A stretch of DNA of 64,000 nucleotides from Onthomorpha sp937906975 (GTDB lineage Bacteria > Bacteroidota > Bacteroidia > Bacteroidales > P3), in NCBI GenBank assembly GCA_045614605.1, contig JAZLDH010000012.1, forward strand, positions 62,001 to 126,000, in the 5' to 3' direction. Below, in pieces: positions 8,245 through 16,949 of the stretch (the first letter of the stretch is position 1; each line of letters begins with the position of its first letter). A program made the translations under genes and the position numbers. Under the pieces are notes generated by a model. It searched no databases, was not told where the DNA came from, and saw only the letters and a list, made by a program, of their open reading frames with translations.

Positions 8245-10116
8245 TTATGATATAAATATGTTTGTTATTATATAATTACTATTTGTAAACACTTCTACTT
8301 GGCTACTTTCAATAAAAGTTCCATAATAATCTGAAACCTTCCCTAAAACTATTCTTTTACTACAATTTGTTTCAATATTTATATTTTGACTATTTGTATG
8401 CCATAGTTGTCTTAACTCAAACTCAGATGGCTTATTAATAATACTATCTTCAATAATCCAATAAGGAGCATCTTTTATTTTTATGATTTTTCTATTAATT
8501 AAAACCTTAAGATCTAAATAAGTAAACGATTGTATAGTTGTCTCAAAAATATAATTTTCTTTACTTTCTTCTGCCTTAACCTGATTTATTATAGGTGGAT
8601 TATGCCACATAAAACGCAGACCTTTTTTCATATGCCCATACTTCCCTAACATAACAGTGTTATGCGATTCAGAACCATTAAAATACTCTATCAGTTCTAA
8701 TTCTGTATTGTATTTATATGAACCTCCATCAAACAAAATATTCTCTCCTTTATACCATACGTCTAAATGCGAACAATCTGCTCTTCCATATTTGCTATTA
8801 TTAAAAGAACCACACCTAATAAAAGACAGCGTTTCTTTTTCTCTAAACAGAAAATAGCCACTATTTTCAAATTTTAAAATACCATATTGTTTTTGCACTG
8901 GAGATAATTCATGATTTCTATTTATACATGAAAGATACCACTGTTTATCTTCAAAATCTTCTGTATATAGTTTACATCCTGTTAACAATTGATGCAATGC
9001 ATCTAATTGTGGTCGATAATCTCTGTAGTCATTAGAATTAAGTGGGAAAAATAAAGCACCATCATTTGCTCCATAATTAGGCAACCAACCATTCTTTTCA
9101 TCTTGACACTGAAACAAAAAATTTACAGAGCTCAGTGCTTTTTCATAAACGTATTTAGAAAATCTTTCGCCATTAATATCAGCTAATATTATTCCCCATG
9201 TTAAAAGTTGTATCAAAACTCTATGATAATTCATACTATCCTGTATAAATGTACCGTCATCTGCTATTTGAAAATCTATTTCTTGTTCAAACCATTTTTT
9301 CCCTTTATTTTTACGTTTTATAGATCCTGGTAAAAATGGGAAAAGTAAAGAAGTTAAATATAATGTTAATGTTTCTGTAATAGCATGGTTATTTCTTACA
9401 CAAATACGCGAAAAATTAATATTCTTTTCTATATGTTTTACTTGACCATAGATACTTTTTAATATTTTTTGAAATAATTCTTCATTCAAATAAGATGAAT
9501 TCTTGTAAAAATATAAGGCAAATGTCCAATTTAAAATTCTAATTGATATTTCTTGACTACATTTGTAATTTGGACCGCAATTTAATGGATTTTTTTCAAT
9601 CCAATCTGATATACTATCAAAAATATATTTGGAATGATCTAAATCATAATGATAATCATAACGAATAATATCATATAAAAAACAGAATCTTGATTTTTCC
9701 CACACGTATTTAATATCTCCATTTTTGAGATTTAAATCTTCTATTTCTACCCAATGCTTTTTAGAATCATATCCATAGCCATTTTCTGGATTAGTTACCC
9801 AATCATAATCATTTCCTATATTAAACCATGTTTTGCTAAAATAACAAATATCACCTTTCAATATACGTTCTGCATTTTCGCTTATGATATATTTAGGATT
9901 TTTTGTAAAATCTAATTTTTCTCTACTATCAAAGAAAAAAGATGAAGTATTCTTTCTCCATTCATTGAGTGTTATACATTTATTGAGATTAATGCGAGTT
10001 GGATAAGATAATTTTAGCAAGCCACTTTTACGCTTAATCTCATAATTTGCTCTAAATAAGACATAACGTATTCCTTTGCACTTTATAATATTTATTATTT
10101 TACCAATGATTGACAT
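8245..10116 (-). CDS. Heparinase II/III family protein
   Basis: A 623-aa member of the heparinase II/III / alginate-lyase family found in O-antigen and capsule loci. The N-terminal (alpha/alpha) toroid covers roughly residues 60-370, with NNHAITE near residue 240 and SMNYHRVL near residue 295 as the conserved Asn/His and Tyr/His groups. The beta-sandwich half follows, with GRADCSHLDVWYKGENILFDGGSY and FNGSESHNTVML motifs. There is no signal peptide, unlike secreted lyases, so a cytoplasmic role in polysaccharide synthesis or quality control is likely. It is not clear whether it is a lyase or a modified enzyme. It is followed at 3 bases by the WbuB-like transferase. Confidence 0.83.
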   Translation of the reverse strand: MSIIGKIINIIKCKGIRYVLFRANYEIKRKSGLLKLSYPTRINLNKCITLNEWRKNTSSFFFDSREKLDFTKNPKYIISENAERILKGDICYFSKTWFNIGNDYDWVTNPENGYGYDSKKHWVEIEDLNLKNGDIKYVWEKSRFCFLYDIIRYDYHYDLDHSKYIFDSISDWIEKNPLNCGPNYKCSQEISIRILNWTFALYFYKNSSYLNEELFQKILKSIYGQVKHIEKNINFSRICVRNNHAITETLTLYLTSLLFPFLPGSIKRKNKGKKWFEQEIDFQIADDGTFIQDSMNYHRVLIQLLTWGIILADINGERFSKYVYEKALSSVNFLFQCQDEKNGWLPNYGANDGALFFPLNSNDYRDYRPQLDALHQLLTGCKLYTEDFEDKQWYLSCINRNHELSPVQKQYGILKFENSGYFLFREKETLSFIRCGSFNNSKYGRADCSHLDVWYKGENILFDGGSYKYNTELELIEYFNGSESHNTVMLGKYGHMKKGLRFMWHNPPIINQVKAEESKENYIFETTIQSFTYLDLKVLINRKIIKIKDAPYWIIEDSIINKPSEFELRQLWHTNSQNINIETNCSKRIVLGKVSDYYGTFIESSQVEVFTNSNYIITNIFIS

Positions 10117-10145
10117 TTTAGCATCTTATTTATTAAATATTCAAA

Positions 10146-10256
10146 TCATACCAATTCATTACAACGATTACAAACGCCCCTATCATCAAAAACAATATTC
10201 TTATCCGTTGTATCCATCACACAATGTGAACATACTTGCAAATTTTTATTCACCAT
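10146..10256 (-). pseudogene. N-terminal remnant of WbpG/PseA-type N-acetyl sugar amidotransferase
   Basis: A 36-codon frame from ATG 10256 to TGA 10146 reads M-V-N-K-N-L-Q-V-C-S-H-C-V-M-D-T-T-D, then N-I-V-F-D-D-R-G-V-C-N-R-C-N. This is the zinc-ribbon-like start of N-acetyl sugar amidotransferases (CxxC-VMDTTD ... GVCNxC), full-length members of which are several hundred residues. The rest is gone, and the intact heparinase gene follows after 29 bases. The CxxC pairs are still intact, so the loss is probably recent. Confidence 0.82.
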
Positions 10257-10294
10257 AATTATAACTTATATTTTATTTACACATATTTTATTTC

Positions 10295-11455
10295 TCACTC
10301 TATAGCTCTTTTAGCTATTTTATCAAAAGAAAACACACTCATTCCCTTTTCTTCTGCCACTTTACACATACTATCATAATTATCTATAGTTTCTTTTATG
10401 GCATTCTTTATTACTAATTCTGTCCTTTCTTTTAAAAACACACAATTACCACCAAGATCAACATGAGTCATTCCTTCAATATATCTAAAAATACAAGGTT
10501 TACCCTGCCCTACTGCCTGTTCCCATAAAACAGAATGTGCCGTAGGAAATATTACAATATCAGCTGCTTCAAAATAATTATACGATTCGCTACTTTTAAT
10601 CCAACCAACATACTGAATTATATCATCATCACACAGACTATTAAATTCTTTTTTAAACCCACTTTCTTCCGTTACAGAACCAAATATAAGCATCTTAATT
10701 TTTACCACCTCTTTCAAATCAACAACAGCACGCATAACATTTAAAACATCTCTTTTCTTAATATTAAATTTTCCACCTGTAACTAATAATATTTCATCAT
10801 CTGCTACTTTAAATTTTCTTCTCAATAACTCCCTTTGATTTGTTTTCTTCGCCAACTGAACACAATTATCATCTGCCCCCATAACTAGTAACTCAGTTTT
10901 TGACTGTGGAGTACCATAAAAATCTGTGAAAAATTTCACTCTAGCTGGCAATGTTCCATAAAATTTTGTTGTATAAGGCTCTATTAATTGCACACAATAT
11001 TTATAAAAAATTTTATGAAGAATATATTTTGAAATAAAATTATTTGCACTATTGCCAAAATCAGCATGTCCATCCACATAAACTTTAACATTAGGATTCT
11101 TTTTCAAATATTTTACTATATCAGAAACACTCATAAATTGTATGCCATGTAAAAATATACAATCTGGCTTAAATTTACAAAGCTCACTATAAACACCAAT
11201 ATAATATCTCAATTTTGTTGCTACTTTATGAGGCAACCAATTAACATAAGGAATTCTATGCACCTCTATATCATCTTCATTTCTATATTCTTTTGACTCA
11301 ACATACCCTAAATTTAAATTATCAACATAAGTTTCAGTTGAAGCTAATATCATAACTTCATGACCTTGCAATTTATGCATTCTAGGCAAAATGTTTTCTT
11401 GATAACCATAGTTATCAATATAAAAATTAGCCAAACAACAATGTACTATTTTCAT
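10295..11455 (-). CDS. Glycosyltransferase family 4 protein
   Basis: GT-B glycosyltransferase of 386 aa. The N-terminus is Rossmann-like (MKIVHCCLANFYIDNYGYQEN) and has an HKLQGHEVMIL-type helix-strand. The C-terminal donor domain includes LLVTGGKFNIKKRDV near residue 220 and EAADIVIFPTAHSVLWEQAVGQGKP near residues 310-335, equivalent to the E-x7-E region. It overlaps the broken CatB-like acyltransferase gene by 4 bases (11452-11455). The substrate is unknown. Confidence 0.82.
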   Translation of the reverse strand: MKIVHCCLANFYIDNYGYQENILPRMHKLQGHEVMILASTETYVDNLNLGYVESKEYRNEDDIEVHRIPYVNWLPHKVATKLRYYIGVYSELCKFKPDCIFLHGIQFMSVSDIVKYLKKNPNVKVYVDGHADFGNSANNFISKYILHKIFYKYCVQLIEPYTTKFYGTLPARVKFFTDFYGTPQSKTELLVMGADDNCVQLAKKTNQRELLRRKFKVADDEILLVTGGKFNIKKRDVLNVMRAVVDLKEVVKIKMLIFGSVTEESGFKKEFNSLCDDDIIQYVGWIKSSESYNYFEAADIVIFPTAHSVLWEQAVGQGKPCIFRYIEGMTHVDLGGNCVFLKERTELVIKNAIKETIDNYDSMCKVAEEKGMSVFSFDKIAKRAIE

Positions 11456-12070
11456 AACGAATTTACTTTTTCTATAAACTTAATAGGATCCTTAATATAT
11501 GGGGCTAATAATTTCAATTTGTCATCAGAAAACTTCCACCACTCTGATTGCATTAAATGACTAACAACATCTTCATCAAATCCCATTCTAATAATTTTCG
11601 CAGGATTACCAGCTACAATCGCATAAGGAGGAACATCTTTAGTAACAACCGCACCTGCACCCACAACTGCGTCTGTTCCTATTTTAACCCCTTGTATAAT
11701 TTTAGCGCCTGTTCCTATCCACACATCACTACCTATAAAAGTGTATTTATCCGATATCCTATCAAAATTAGAATATCTAAATTTCTTAAAATCATCACTA
11801 TTATAAAACATTGGTGAAGTTGATACCCATTCCATTGGATGCCGCGCTCCTCCAATTTTAATATCATCTGCTAAGGAACAAAAAAAAACCAATACTTGTA
11901 TTTATAATTTGACAATCATATCCACAAAAAGAATATCGTCCCATAGAACTATTTATGAAATCAGTACCAGACCCTATTTTTGATGTAAAATCAATTTTTG
12001 AATTTTTAATTGATTTACCCCCCTTAATTTTTTAAAAATTTTACTCCATAAATAATTTATCGTATAACAT
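11452..12070 (-). pseudogene. Broken CatB-like hexapeptide acyltransferase (xenobiotic acyltransferase family)
   Basis: Three frames together encode a full hexapeptide O-acyltransferase. ATG 12070 gives M-L-Y-D-K-L, a shifted frame gives W-S-K-I-F-K-K-L-R-G, a third gives K-S-I-K-N-S-K-I-D-F through to Y-D-C-Q-I-I-N-T-S-I-G, and the long open frame 11452-11892 carries the rest, including the GGARHPMEWVSTSP signature and the GNPAKIIRMGF end. The disruptions are a doubled TTAT (12048-12055, stop at 12041), a G6 tract where G7 would be needed (12018-12023) and a T9 run where T8 would be needed (11881-11889). Only a TTG could start the long frame, so the 146-aa product would lack its N-terminal coils. 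This is either decay or multi-site phase variation; sequencing error at one homopolymer would not explain all three. Confidence 0.8.
12018..12023 (-). repeat. Poly-G(6) tract in CatB-like gene
   Basis: Six C on the + strand, within the codons for L-R-G-G. One more G would join the W-S-K-I-F-K-K-L-R-G frame to the K-S-I-K-N frame of the family. Confidence 0.65.
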
Positions 12071-12081
12071 TTTTTACTTTT

Positions 12082-13371
12082 TTACAATCTTCCGTCAATA
12101 ATATTTCTATCCAATATTCCCTTTACATCATAAACTACTCCGTTTTCGTTCAATAATGAAGGTATATCTATTTCTAAAAATTCTTTGTGTGCTACGCCAA
12201 GTATTATTGCATCGTATTTTTTTGTCGCATCAAGTGTGTTTGAGATTTCTATTTGGTATTCGTGTTGCACTTCTGTTTTGTCTGCCCACGGATCATAAAT
12301 TGTGATATTGTTTGTGTATTCTGATAGTGTTGTATAGATGTCTACTATTTTTGTGTTGCGTATGTCTGGGCAATTTTCTTTGAATGTTATTCCCAAAAGT
12401 AGAATATTAGCGTCTTTTACTAATACTCCTTTTTTGTTCATTAGTTTGATTACTTGGTGTGCTACGTATTCGCCCATGCCATCGTTTAGTCTGCGAGCTG
12501 AACTCATTACTCGTGGTAATACTCCATAGACTTGGGCTTTTTGTATCAAATAATAAGGATCTACGCTTATGCAGTGTCCTCCGACTAAGCCTGGGCTTAG
12601 TTTTATAAAATTCCACTTTGATGCGGCTGCTTCTATTACGTCATGTGTGTCTATGTCCATTGCATTGAAGATTTTTGCTAATTCGTTCATGAATGCTATG
12701 TTCACATCTCGCTGACTGTTCTCTATAATCTTCGATGCTTCTGCTACTTTTATGGTTGGTGCTTTGTGTGTGCCGTTTATTAGTACGGTATTGTATACGT
12801 TGTCTACTATGTCTGCTATTTCTGGTGTGGAACCTGAGGTTACTTTTTTGATTTTTTCTACTGTGTGTTCTTTATCTCCTGGGTTTATTCTTTCTGGTGA
12901 GTAGCCTGCATAGAAGTCTTTATTGAATATTAGGCCTGATACTTGTTCTACTACGGGTAGGCATTCTTCTTCTGTAACTCCTGGGTAGACTGTGGATTCA
13001 TAGACTACTATGTCGCCTTTTTTGATTACTTGGCCTACGGTTTGGCTCGCTCCTATTAAGGGACGTAGGTCTGGGCGATTGTTTTCGTCTACTGGGGTTG
13101 GCACTGCTACTACATAGAAGTTGCTTTCTTTTATTTCTTCTATGTTTGTGGTGCAACGAAAGCCGTGTTTTTCTATGGCTTCTTGTAATAATTCATCTGA
13201 TACTTCAAGGGTAGTGTCTTTGCCTGCGTTTAGGGCGTCTACTCTTGTTTGGTTTTTATCGAAGCCTATGGTTTTAAATTTTGTGGAAAACAAACGTGCT
13301 AATGGTAGGCCTACATATCCTAATCCTATTACGCATATCTTTATCTCTTGCATATAATATTTATTTTTCAA
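12082..13371 (-). CDS. tviB: UDP-N-acetylhexosamine 6-dehydrogenase (WbpO/TviB family)
   Basis: Nucleotide-sugar dehydrogenase of 429 aa in the UDP-GlcNAc/GalNAc 6-dehydrogenase group, which oxidises C6 to the uronic acid with two NAD. The start at Met7 (13353, MQEIKICVIGLGYVGLP) may be the true one, since the GLGYVGLP NAD-binding motif then sits at the usual place. The conserved ASKIIENSQRDVNIA helix (near residue 215) and GLVGGHCISVDPYYL (near residue 265), which carries the catalytic Cys, identify the family. It lies 11 bases after the wecB gene. Its base composition is visibly richer in G/T on the coding complement than that of its neighbours, hinting at a different origin. A second, WecC-type dehydrogenase is present nearby. 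Confidence 0.87.
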   Translation of the reverse strand: MKNKYYMQEIKICVIGLGYVGLPLARLFSTKFKTIGFDKNQTRVDALNAGKDTTLEVSDELLQEAIEKHGFRCTTNIEEIKESNFYVVAVPTPVDENNRPDLRPLIGASQTVGQVIKKGDIVVYESTVYPGVTEEECLPVVEQVSGLIFNKDFYAGYSPERINPGDKEHTVEKIKKVTSGSTPEIADIVDNVYNTVLINGTHKAPTIKVAEASKIIENSQRDVNIAFMNELAKIFNAMDIDTHDVIEAAASKWNFIKLSPGLVGGHCISVDPYYLIQKAQVYGVLPRVMSSARRLNDGMGEYVAHQVIKLMNKKGVLVKDANILLLGITFKENCPDIRNTKIVDIYTTLSEYTNNITIYDPWADKTEVQHEYQIEISNTLDATKKYDAIILGVAHKEFLEIDIPSLLNENGVVYDVKGILDRNIIDGRL

Positions 13372-13382
13372 TATATTAAATT

Positions 13383-14531
13383 TTACTTAAAACTTTCGAC
13401 AATTCTACCACAAGCTAAACCATCTCCATATGGATTAACAGCTTTGCTCATAGTATCATAATATTCTTTATTATCTAATAGCATTGACACTTCAGTTACA
13501 ATTTTGTCGTAATTAGTACCTACAAGTTTAACAGTACCTGCTTCCAATGCTTCGGGGCGTTCAGTTGTATCTCGCATCACCAACACTGGTTTTCCTAACC
13601 CTGGTGCTTCTTCTTGTATTCCCCCACTGTCGGTAAGCACTATTGTTGATTTTTCCATTAAATATACAAATTCAAGATATTGTAGTGGTTCAATAAAGAA
13701 CATATTTCCAAGGTTACTCAAATCTTCGCCAAATACTTCATGAATTGGTTTACGAACATTGGGATTAAGGTGCATTGGATATACAAAATCAACTTCTGAA
13801 TATTTATTTTTCAAATCACGAATAGCTGTACACATACTAATAAAGCCTTCACCAAAGTTTTCTCTACGATGTCCTGTTATCAATACTAATTTCTTGCCAT
13901 CTTTTAAACGATTTACATCATATCCTGCATCTCTTAATATTTTATCTTGTTCTTTTTTTAATTCTTCGTTAGTATTCAATTTTCCAACTACAGCATGAAG
14001 TGCATCTATTACAGTATTTCCTGTAACATATATCTCTCCCATTGCTTTCTCTTCTATCAAATTCCTTTCGGAAAGTTTAGTTGGTGCGAAATTGTATGTG
14101 GCTATACGTCCTGTAATTTGACGATTCATCTCTTCTGGCCAAGGGCTATAAATATTATGAGTACGAAGACCTGCTTCAACATGTCCAACAGGTATTTGTT
14201 GATAAAATGCAGCTAATGCAGCAGCTGTTGATGTTGTTGTATCTCCATGTACAAGTACTACATCTGGTTTTATTTCCTTAAACACATCTCTCATTCCTAT
14301 AAGTACACGTGCTGTTACATCATACAGATCTTGTCCCTGTTTCATTATATTAAGATCATAATCAGGCTCTACCTCAAATATTTCCAAAACTTGATCCAAC
14401 ATCTCTCTATGCTGACCTGTAACACATACGATAGTTTTGAAATCTTCCGGATATTTTTGAAACTCTTTTACCAACGGACACATCTTTATCGCCTCAGGAC
14501 GCGTACCGAATACTAACATTATGGTTTTCAT
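13383..14531 (-). CDS. wecB: UDP-N-acetylglucosamine 2-epimerase (non-hydrolysing)
   Basis: Interconverts UDP-GlcNAc and UDP-ManNAc in the cytoplasm; 382 aa, the normal length. The signature FGTRPEAIKMCPLV is at residues 8-21. HGDTTTS near residue 95, HVEAGLRTHNIYSPWPEE near residue 118 and TGHRRENFGEG near residue 208 are all present, as is the TDSGGIQEEAPGLGKPVLVMR block near residue 300. It lies between the wecC gene upstream (22 bases) and the TviB-type dehydrogenase, so the trio can make ManNAcA-type uronic acids. Confidence 0.95.
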   Translation of the reverse strand: MKTIMLVFGTRPEAIKMCPLVKEFQKYPEDFKTIVCVTGQHREMLDQVLEIFEVEPDYDLNIMKQGQDLYDVTARVLIGMRDVFKEIKPDVVLVHGDTTTSTAAALAAFYQQIPVGHVEAGLRTHNIYSPWPEEMNRQITGRIATYNFAPTKLSERNLIEEKAMGEIYVTGNTVIDALHAVVGKLNTNEELKKEQDKILRDAGYDVNRLKDGKKLVLITGHRRENFGEGFISMCTAIRDLKNKYSEVDFVYPMHLNPNVRKPIHEVFGEDLSNLGNMFFIEPLQYLEFVYLMEKSTIVLTDSGGIQEEAPGLGKPVLVMRDTTERPEALEAGTVKLVGTNYDKIVTEVSMLLDNKEYYDTMSKAVNPYGDGLACGRIVESFK

Positions 14532-14553
14532 ACTTCAATATCTTTTAATACAA

Positions 14554-15756
14554 TTATCTCTCTACACCACAAAAATCAAGAATTATTTTATTGCTATCTT
14601 TTGGTAGTGCTTTGAATGGGGTATGTGCAACAAGATAAACTACTATATCTGCCTTTTCAAATGCTTCTTTGTAATCGGTAAGTTTATATATGTTATGAGA
14701 TTCTACATTTGGTTCCACAACCATAATATCAGCATTATTACAACTTTGCATTACCTTTGCTACTATATGTTTTGCGGGTGATTCACGCAAGTCGTCAATA
14801 TCTGGTTTGAATGCCAAGCCCATCATTGCTACACTTGGTTTACGACCATTGTTTAGTTCAAACCTTAACATTTCATTTTGAACTTTTTCTGCACACCAAA
14901 ATGCTTTATAATTATTTACTTGTCGTGCCGTACCTATCATACGAGATTCCATAGGGAATTCTGAAGTAATAAAATAAGGATCTACAGCTATACAGTGTCC
15001 TCCTACTCCGCAACCTGGCCAAAGAATATTTACACGTGGATGTTTATTTGCTAAATTAATCAATTCCCAAACATTAATTCCTGCTTTGTCGCATATAAAT
15101 GAAAGTTCATTAGCAAAAGCTATTTGAACATCACGAGAAGAGTTTTCTGTCAATTTACACATTTCTGCTGTTTTACTATTTGTTTTGTGTAACTGACCTG
15201 TAACAAATTGAGAATAAAATTCTATCGCTTTTTCTGTAGATTCTGTGTTTATTCCTCCTATAACTCTATCATTATGCACCAATTCATAAATCACATTACC
15301 AGGTAAAACTCGTTCAGGACAATACGCAATGTATATTTTATCTTTCAATTCAGGTCTTTCTGTAAATATCAAATTAGCCATCATTTCTGTTGTTCCAACT
15401 GGAGATGTTGATTCTATTACATACAAATCACCTTCTTTCAATAGTGGTAATACTGCACGAGTAGCAGCTTCAACATACGAAACATCTGGCTGATGATCTC
15501 CTTTAAAAGGTGTTGGTACTACCATAAAATACGCATCACTTTCAATAGGAGTAGTTGCTGCATGAAACTTCCCATTTGCAATGACCTCTTGCAATAACTC
15601 TTCCATACCAGGTTCTATAATATGAAGAATACCTTGATTAGTCTTTTCTACTACTTTTGGATTTATATCTACTCCATGAACTTGAATACCGTGCTTAGCG
15701 GCAATAATTGCTGTGGGCAAACCTATATAGCCCAATCCCATAAAACATGCTTTCAT
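14554..15756 (-). CDS. wecC: UDP-N-acetyl-D-mannosamine dehydrogenase
   Basis: Nucleotide-sugar dehydrogenase of 400 aa that oxidises UDP-ManNAc to UDP-ManNAcA. GLGYIGLPTA is at residues 7-16. ENSSRDVQIAFANELSF near residue 205 and the catalytic-Cys block GCGVGGHCIAVDPYF near residue 250 are intact, and the C-terminal domain has MMGLAFKPDIDDLRESPA. Pairing with wecB supports the ManNAc-specific call over a Glc or GalNAc enzyme. The gene lies downstream of the strong hairpin at 15799-15835, which may set its level apart from galE. Confidence 0.92.
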   Translation of the reverse strand: MKACFMGLGYIGLPTAIIAAKHGIQVHGVDINPKVVEKTNQGILHIIEPGMEELLQEVIANGKFHAATTPIESDAYFMVVPTPFKGDHQPDVSYVEAATRAVLPLLKEGDLYVIESTSPVGTTEMMANLIFTERPELKDKIYIAYCPERVLPGNVIYELVHNDRVIGGINTESTEKAIEFYSQFVTGQLHKTNSKTAEMCKLTENSSRDVQIAFANELSFICDKAGINVWELINLANKHPRVNILWPGCGVGGHCIAVDPYFITSEFPMESRMIGTARQVNNYKAFWCAEKVQNEMLRFELNNGRKPSVAMMGLAFKPDIDDLRESPAKHIVAKVMQSCNNADIMVVEPNVESHNIYKLTDYKEAFEKADIVVYLVAHTPFKALPKDSNKIILDFCGVER

Positions 15757-15798
15757 ATTTTATAACTATTTATTTTTTTATCTTCTTCTAAGAAAAAC

Positions 15799-15835
15799 AT
15801 CTGCGAGGGAGCGAAGCTTTCGCTCCCTCGCAGAT
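15799..15835 (-). terminator. Perfect 17-bp hairpin after galE
   Basis: Arms 15799-15815 and 15819-15835 pair perfectly around a 3-base loop, with a GC-rich core (GCGAGGGAGCG). On the minus strand the stem is followed by GTTTTTC, so it can act as a terminator or attenuator between galE and wecC. It is much stronger and more GC-rich than any other hairpin in the locus. The rest of the 169-base gap holds only a 20-codon frame (15845-15907) that I do not recognise. Confidence 0.75.
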
Positions 15836-15925
15836 TTGATTATTTTACAAATGATTTACATCTAAATTCGCTTTGGCAAATTTGATTTGTTCGTAACTCT
15901 TTTTCATATCCGTTGTCGGACGATT

Positions 15926-16939
15926 TTAGTAGCCATTAGGATTGTTTTTTTGCCAATTCCAAGAGTCGCGACACATATTTTCTAAATCGTTTTCGGCTTT
16001 CCAACCTAATTCTTTTTCAATCTTTTGCGGATTAGAATAATATTCATCAATATCTCCTGGACGGCGTTCTTTTATTTCGTAAGCCACTTTCAAATCGTTG
16101 GCTTTTTCAAAGGCTTTTACAACTTCCAAAACGGAATATCCTCTGCCTGTTCCAACGTTATATATCTCTAATCCACAATTCTTATCAATTGCTTTTAAGG
16201 CACTTACGTGTGCTTTCGCTAAATCTACAACGTGAATGTAATCTCTTACGCCTGTGCCGTCTGCTGTGTTGTAATCGTTGCCGAATACATTGAGTTTTTC
16301 TCGTTTTCCTATGGCTACCTGCGTGATATATGGCATAAGATTATTTGGAATGCCGTTCGGATTTTCGCCTATTCTGCCGCTTTTGTGTGCTCCGATAGGG
16401 TTGAAATATCTGAGCAAGACTACATTCCACTCTTTATCAGCTTTTTGTATATCTGTAAGCACCTGCTCTAACATACTTTTAGTCCAACTATAAGGATTTG
16501 TGCAAACGCCTTTCGGACAGTTTTCTGTGATCGGCATTTCGGCAGGTTCTCCGTAAATTGTGGCTGATGAGGAGAATATTATGTTCTTACAGTTATGTTT
16601 TTCAAGCATTTGCATCAAAACAAGTGTACCGTTGATGTTGTTTTCGTAATAAAGCCAAGGTTTTTCAACGCTTTCTCCAACTGCTTTCAATCCTGCAAAA
16701 TGTATGCATGCATCAAATTTATGTGCAGACATAACCTTTTCAAGCCCTTCCTTGTCGCGAATATCCACTTGATAGAATGGAATTGCATCTACTTTGCAAA
16801 GTTCTGCCACTCTTTTGAGCGATTCTTTCGATGAGTTGCTCAAATTATCAACTACCACAGCACTATGCCCTGCTTGATAAAGTTCCACCAATGTATGCGA
16901 GCCTATAAATCCCGCTCCGCCTGTTACTAAGATTTGCAT
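15926..16939 (-). CDS. galE: UDP-glucose 4-epimerase
   Basis: Extended SDR of 337 aa that interconverts UDP-glucose and UDP-galactose. The GGAGFIGSHT NAD motif is at residues 7-16. The catalytic Ser in FSSSATIYG and the YSWTK Tyr/Lys pair near residue 150 are present, as is the RYFNPIGAHKSGRIGENP block typical of GalE. It is 10 bases downstream of a GT2 gene. It could supply galactose, or GalNAc, to the polysaccharide. A hairpin follows the stop codon. Confidence 0.95.
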   Translation of the reverse strand: MQILVTGGAGFIGSHTLVELYQAGHSAVVVDNLSNSSKESLKRVAELCKVDAIPFYQVDIRDKEGLEKVMSAHKFDACIHFAGLKAVGESVEKPWLYYENNINGTLVLMQMLEKHNCKNIIFSSSATIYGEPAEMPITENCPKGVCTNPYSWTKSMLEQVLTDIQKADKEWNVVLLRYFNPIGAHKSGRIGENPNGIPNNLMPYITQVAIGKREKLNVFGNDYNTADGTGVRDYIHVVDLAKAHVSALKAIDKNCGLEIYNVGTGRGYSVLEVVKAFEKANDLKVAYEIKERRPGDIDEYYSNPQKIEKELGWKAENDLENMCRDSWNWQKNNPNGY

Positions 16940-16949
16940 GACGGATTAG

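Noticed and set aside
15845..15907. 20-codon frame (M-K-K-S-Y-E-Q-I-K-F...) after galE
   Set aside because: Too short and not recognised; no support as a gene beyond an ATG and a stop.
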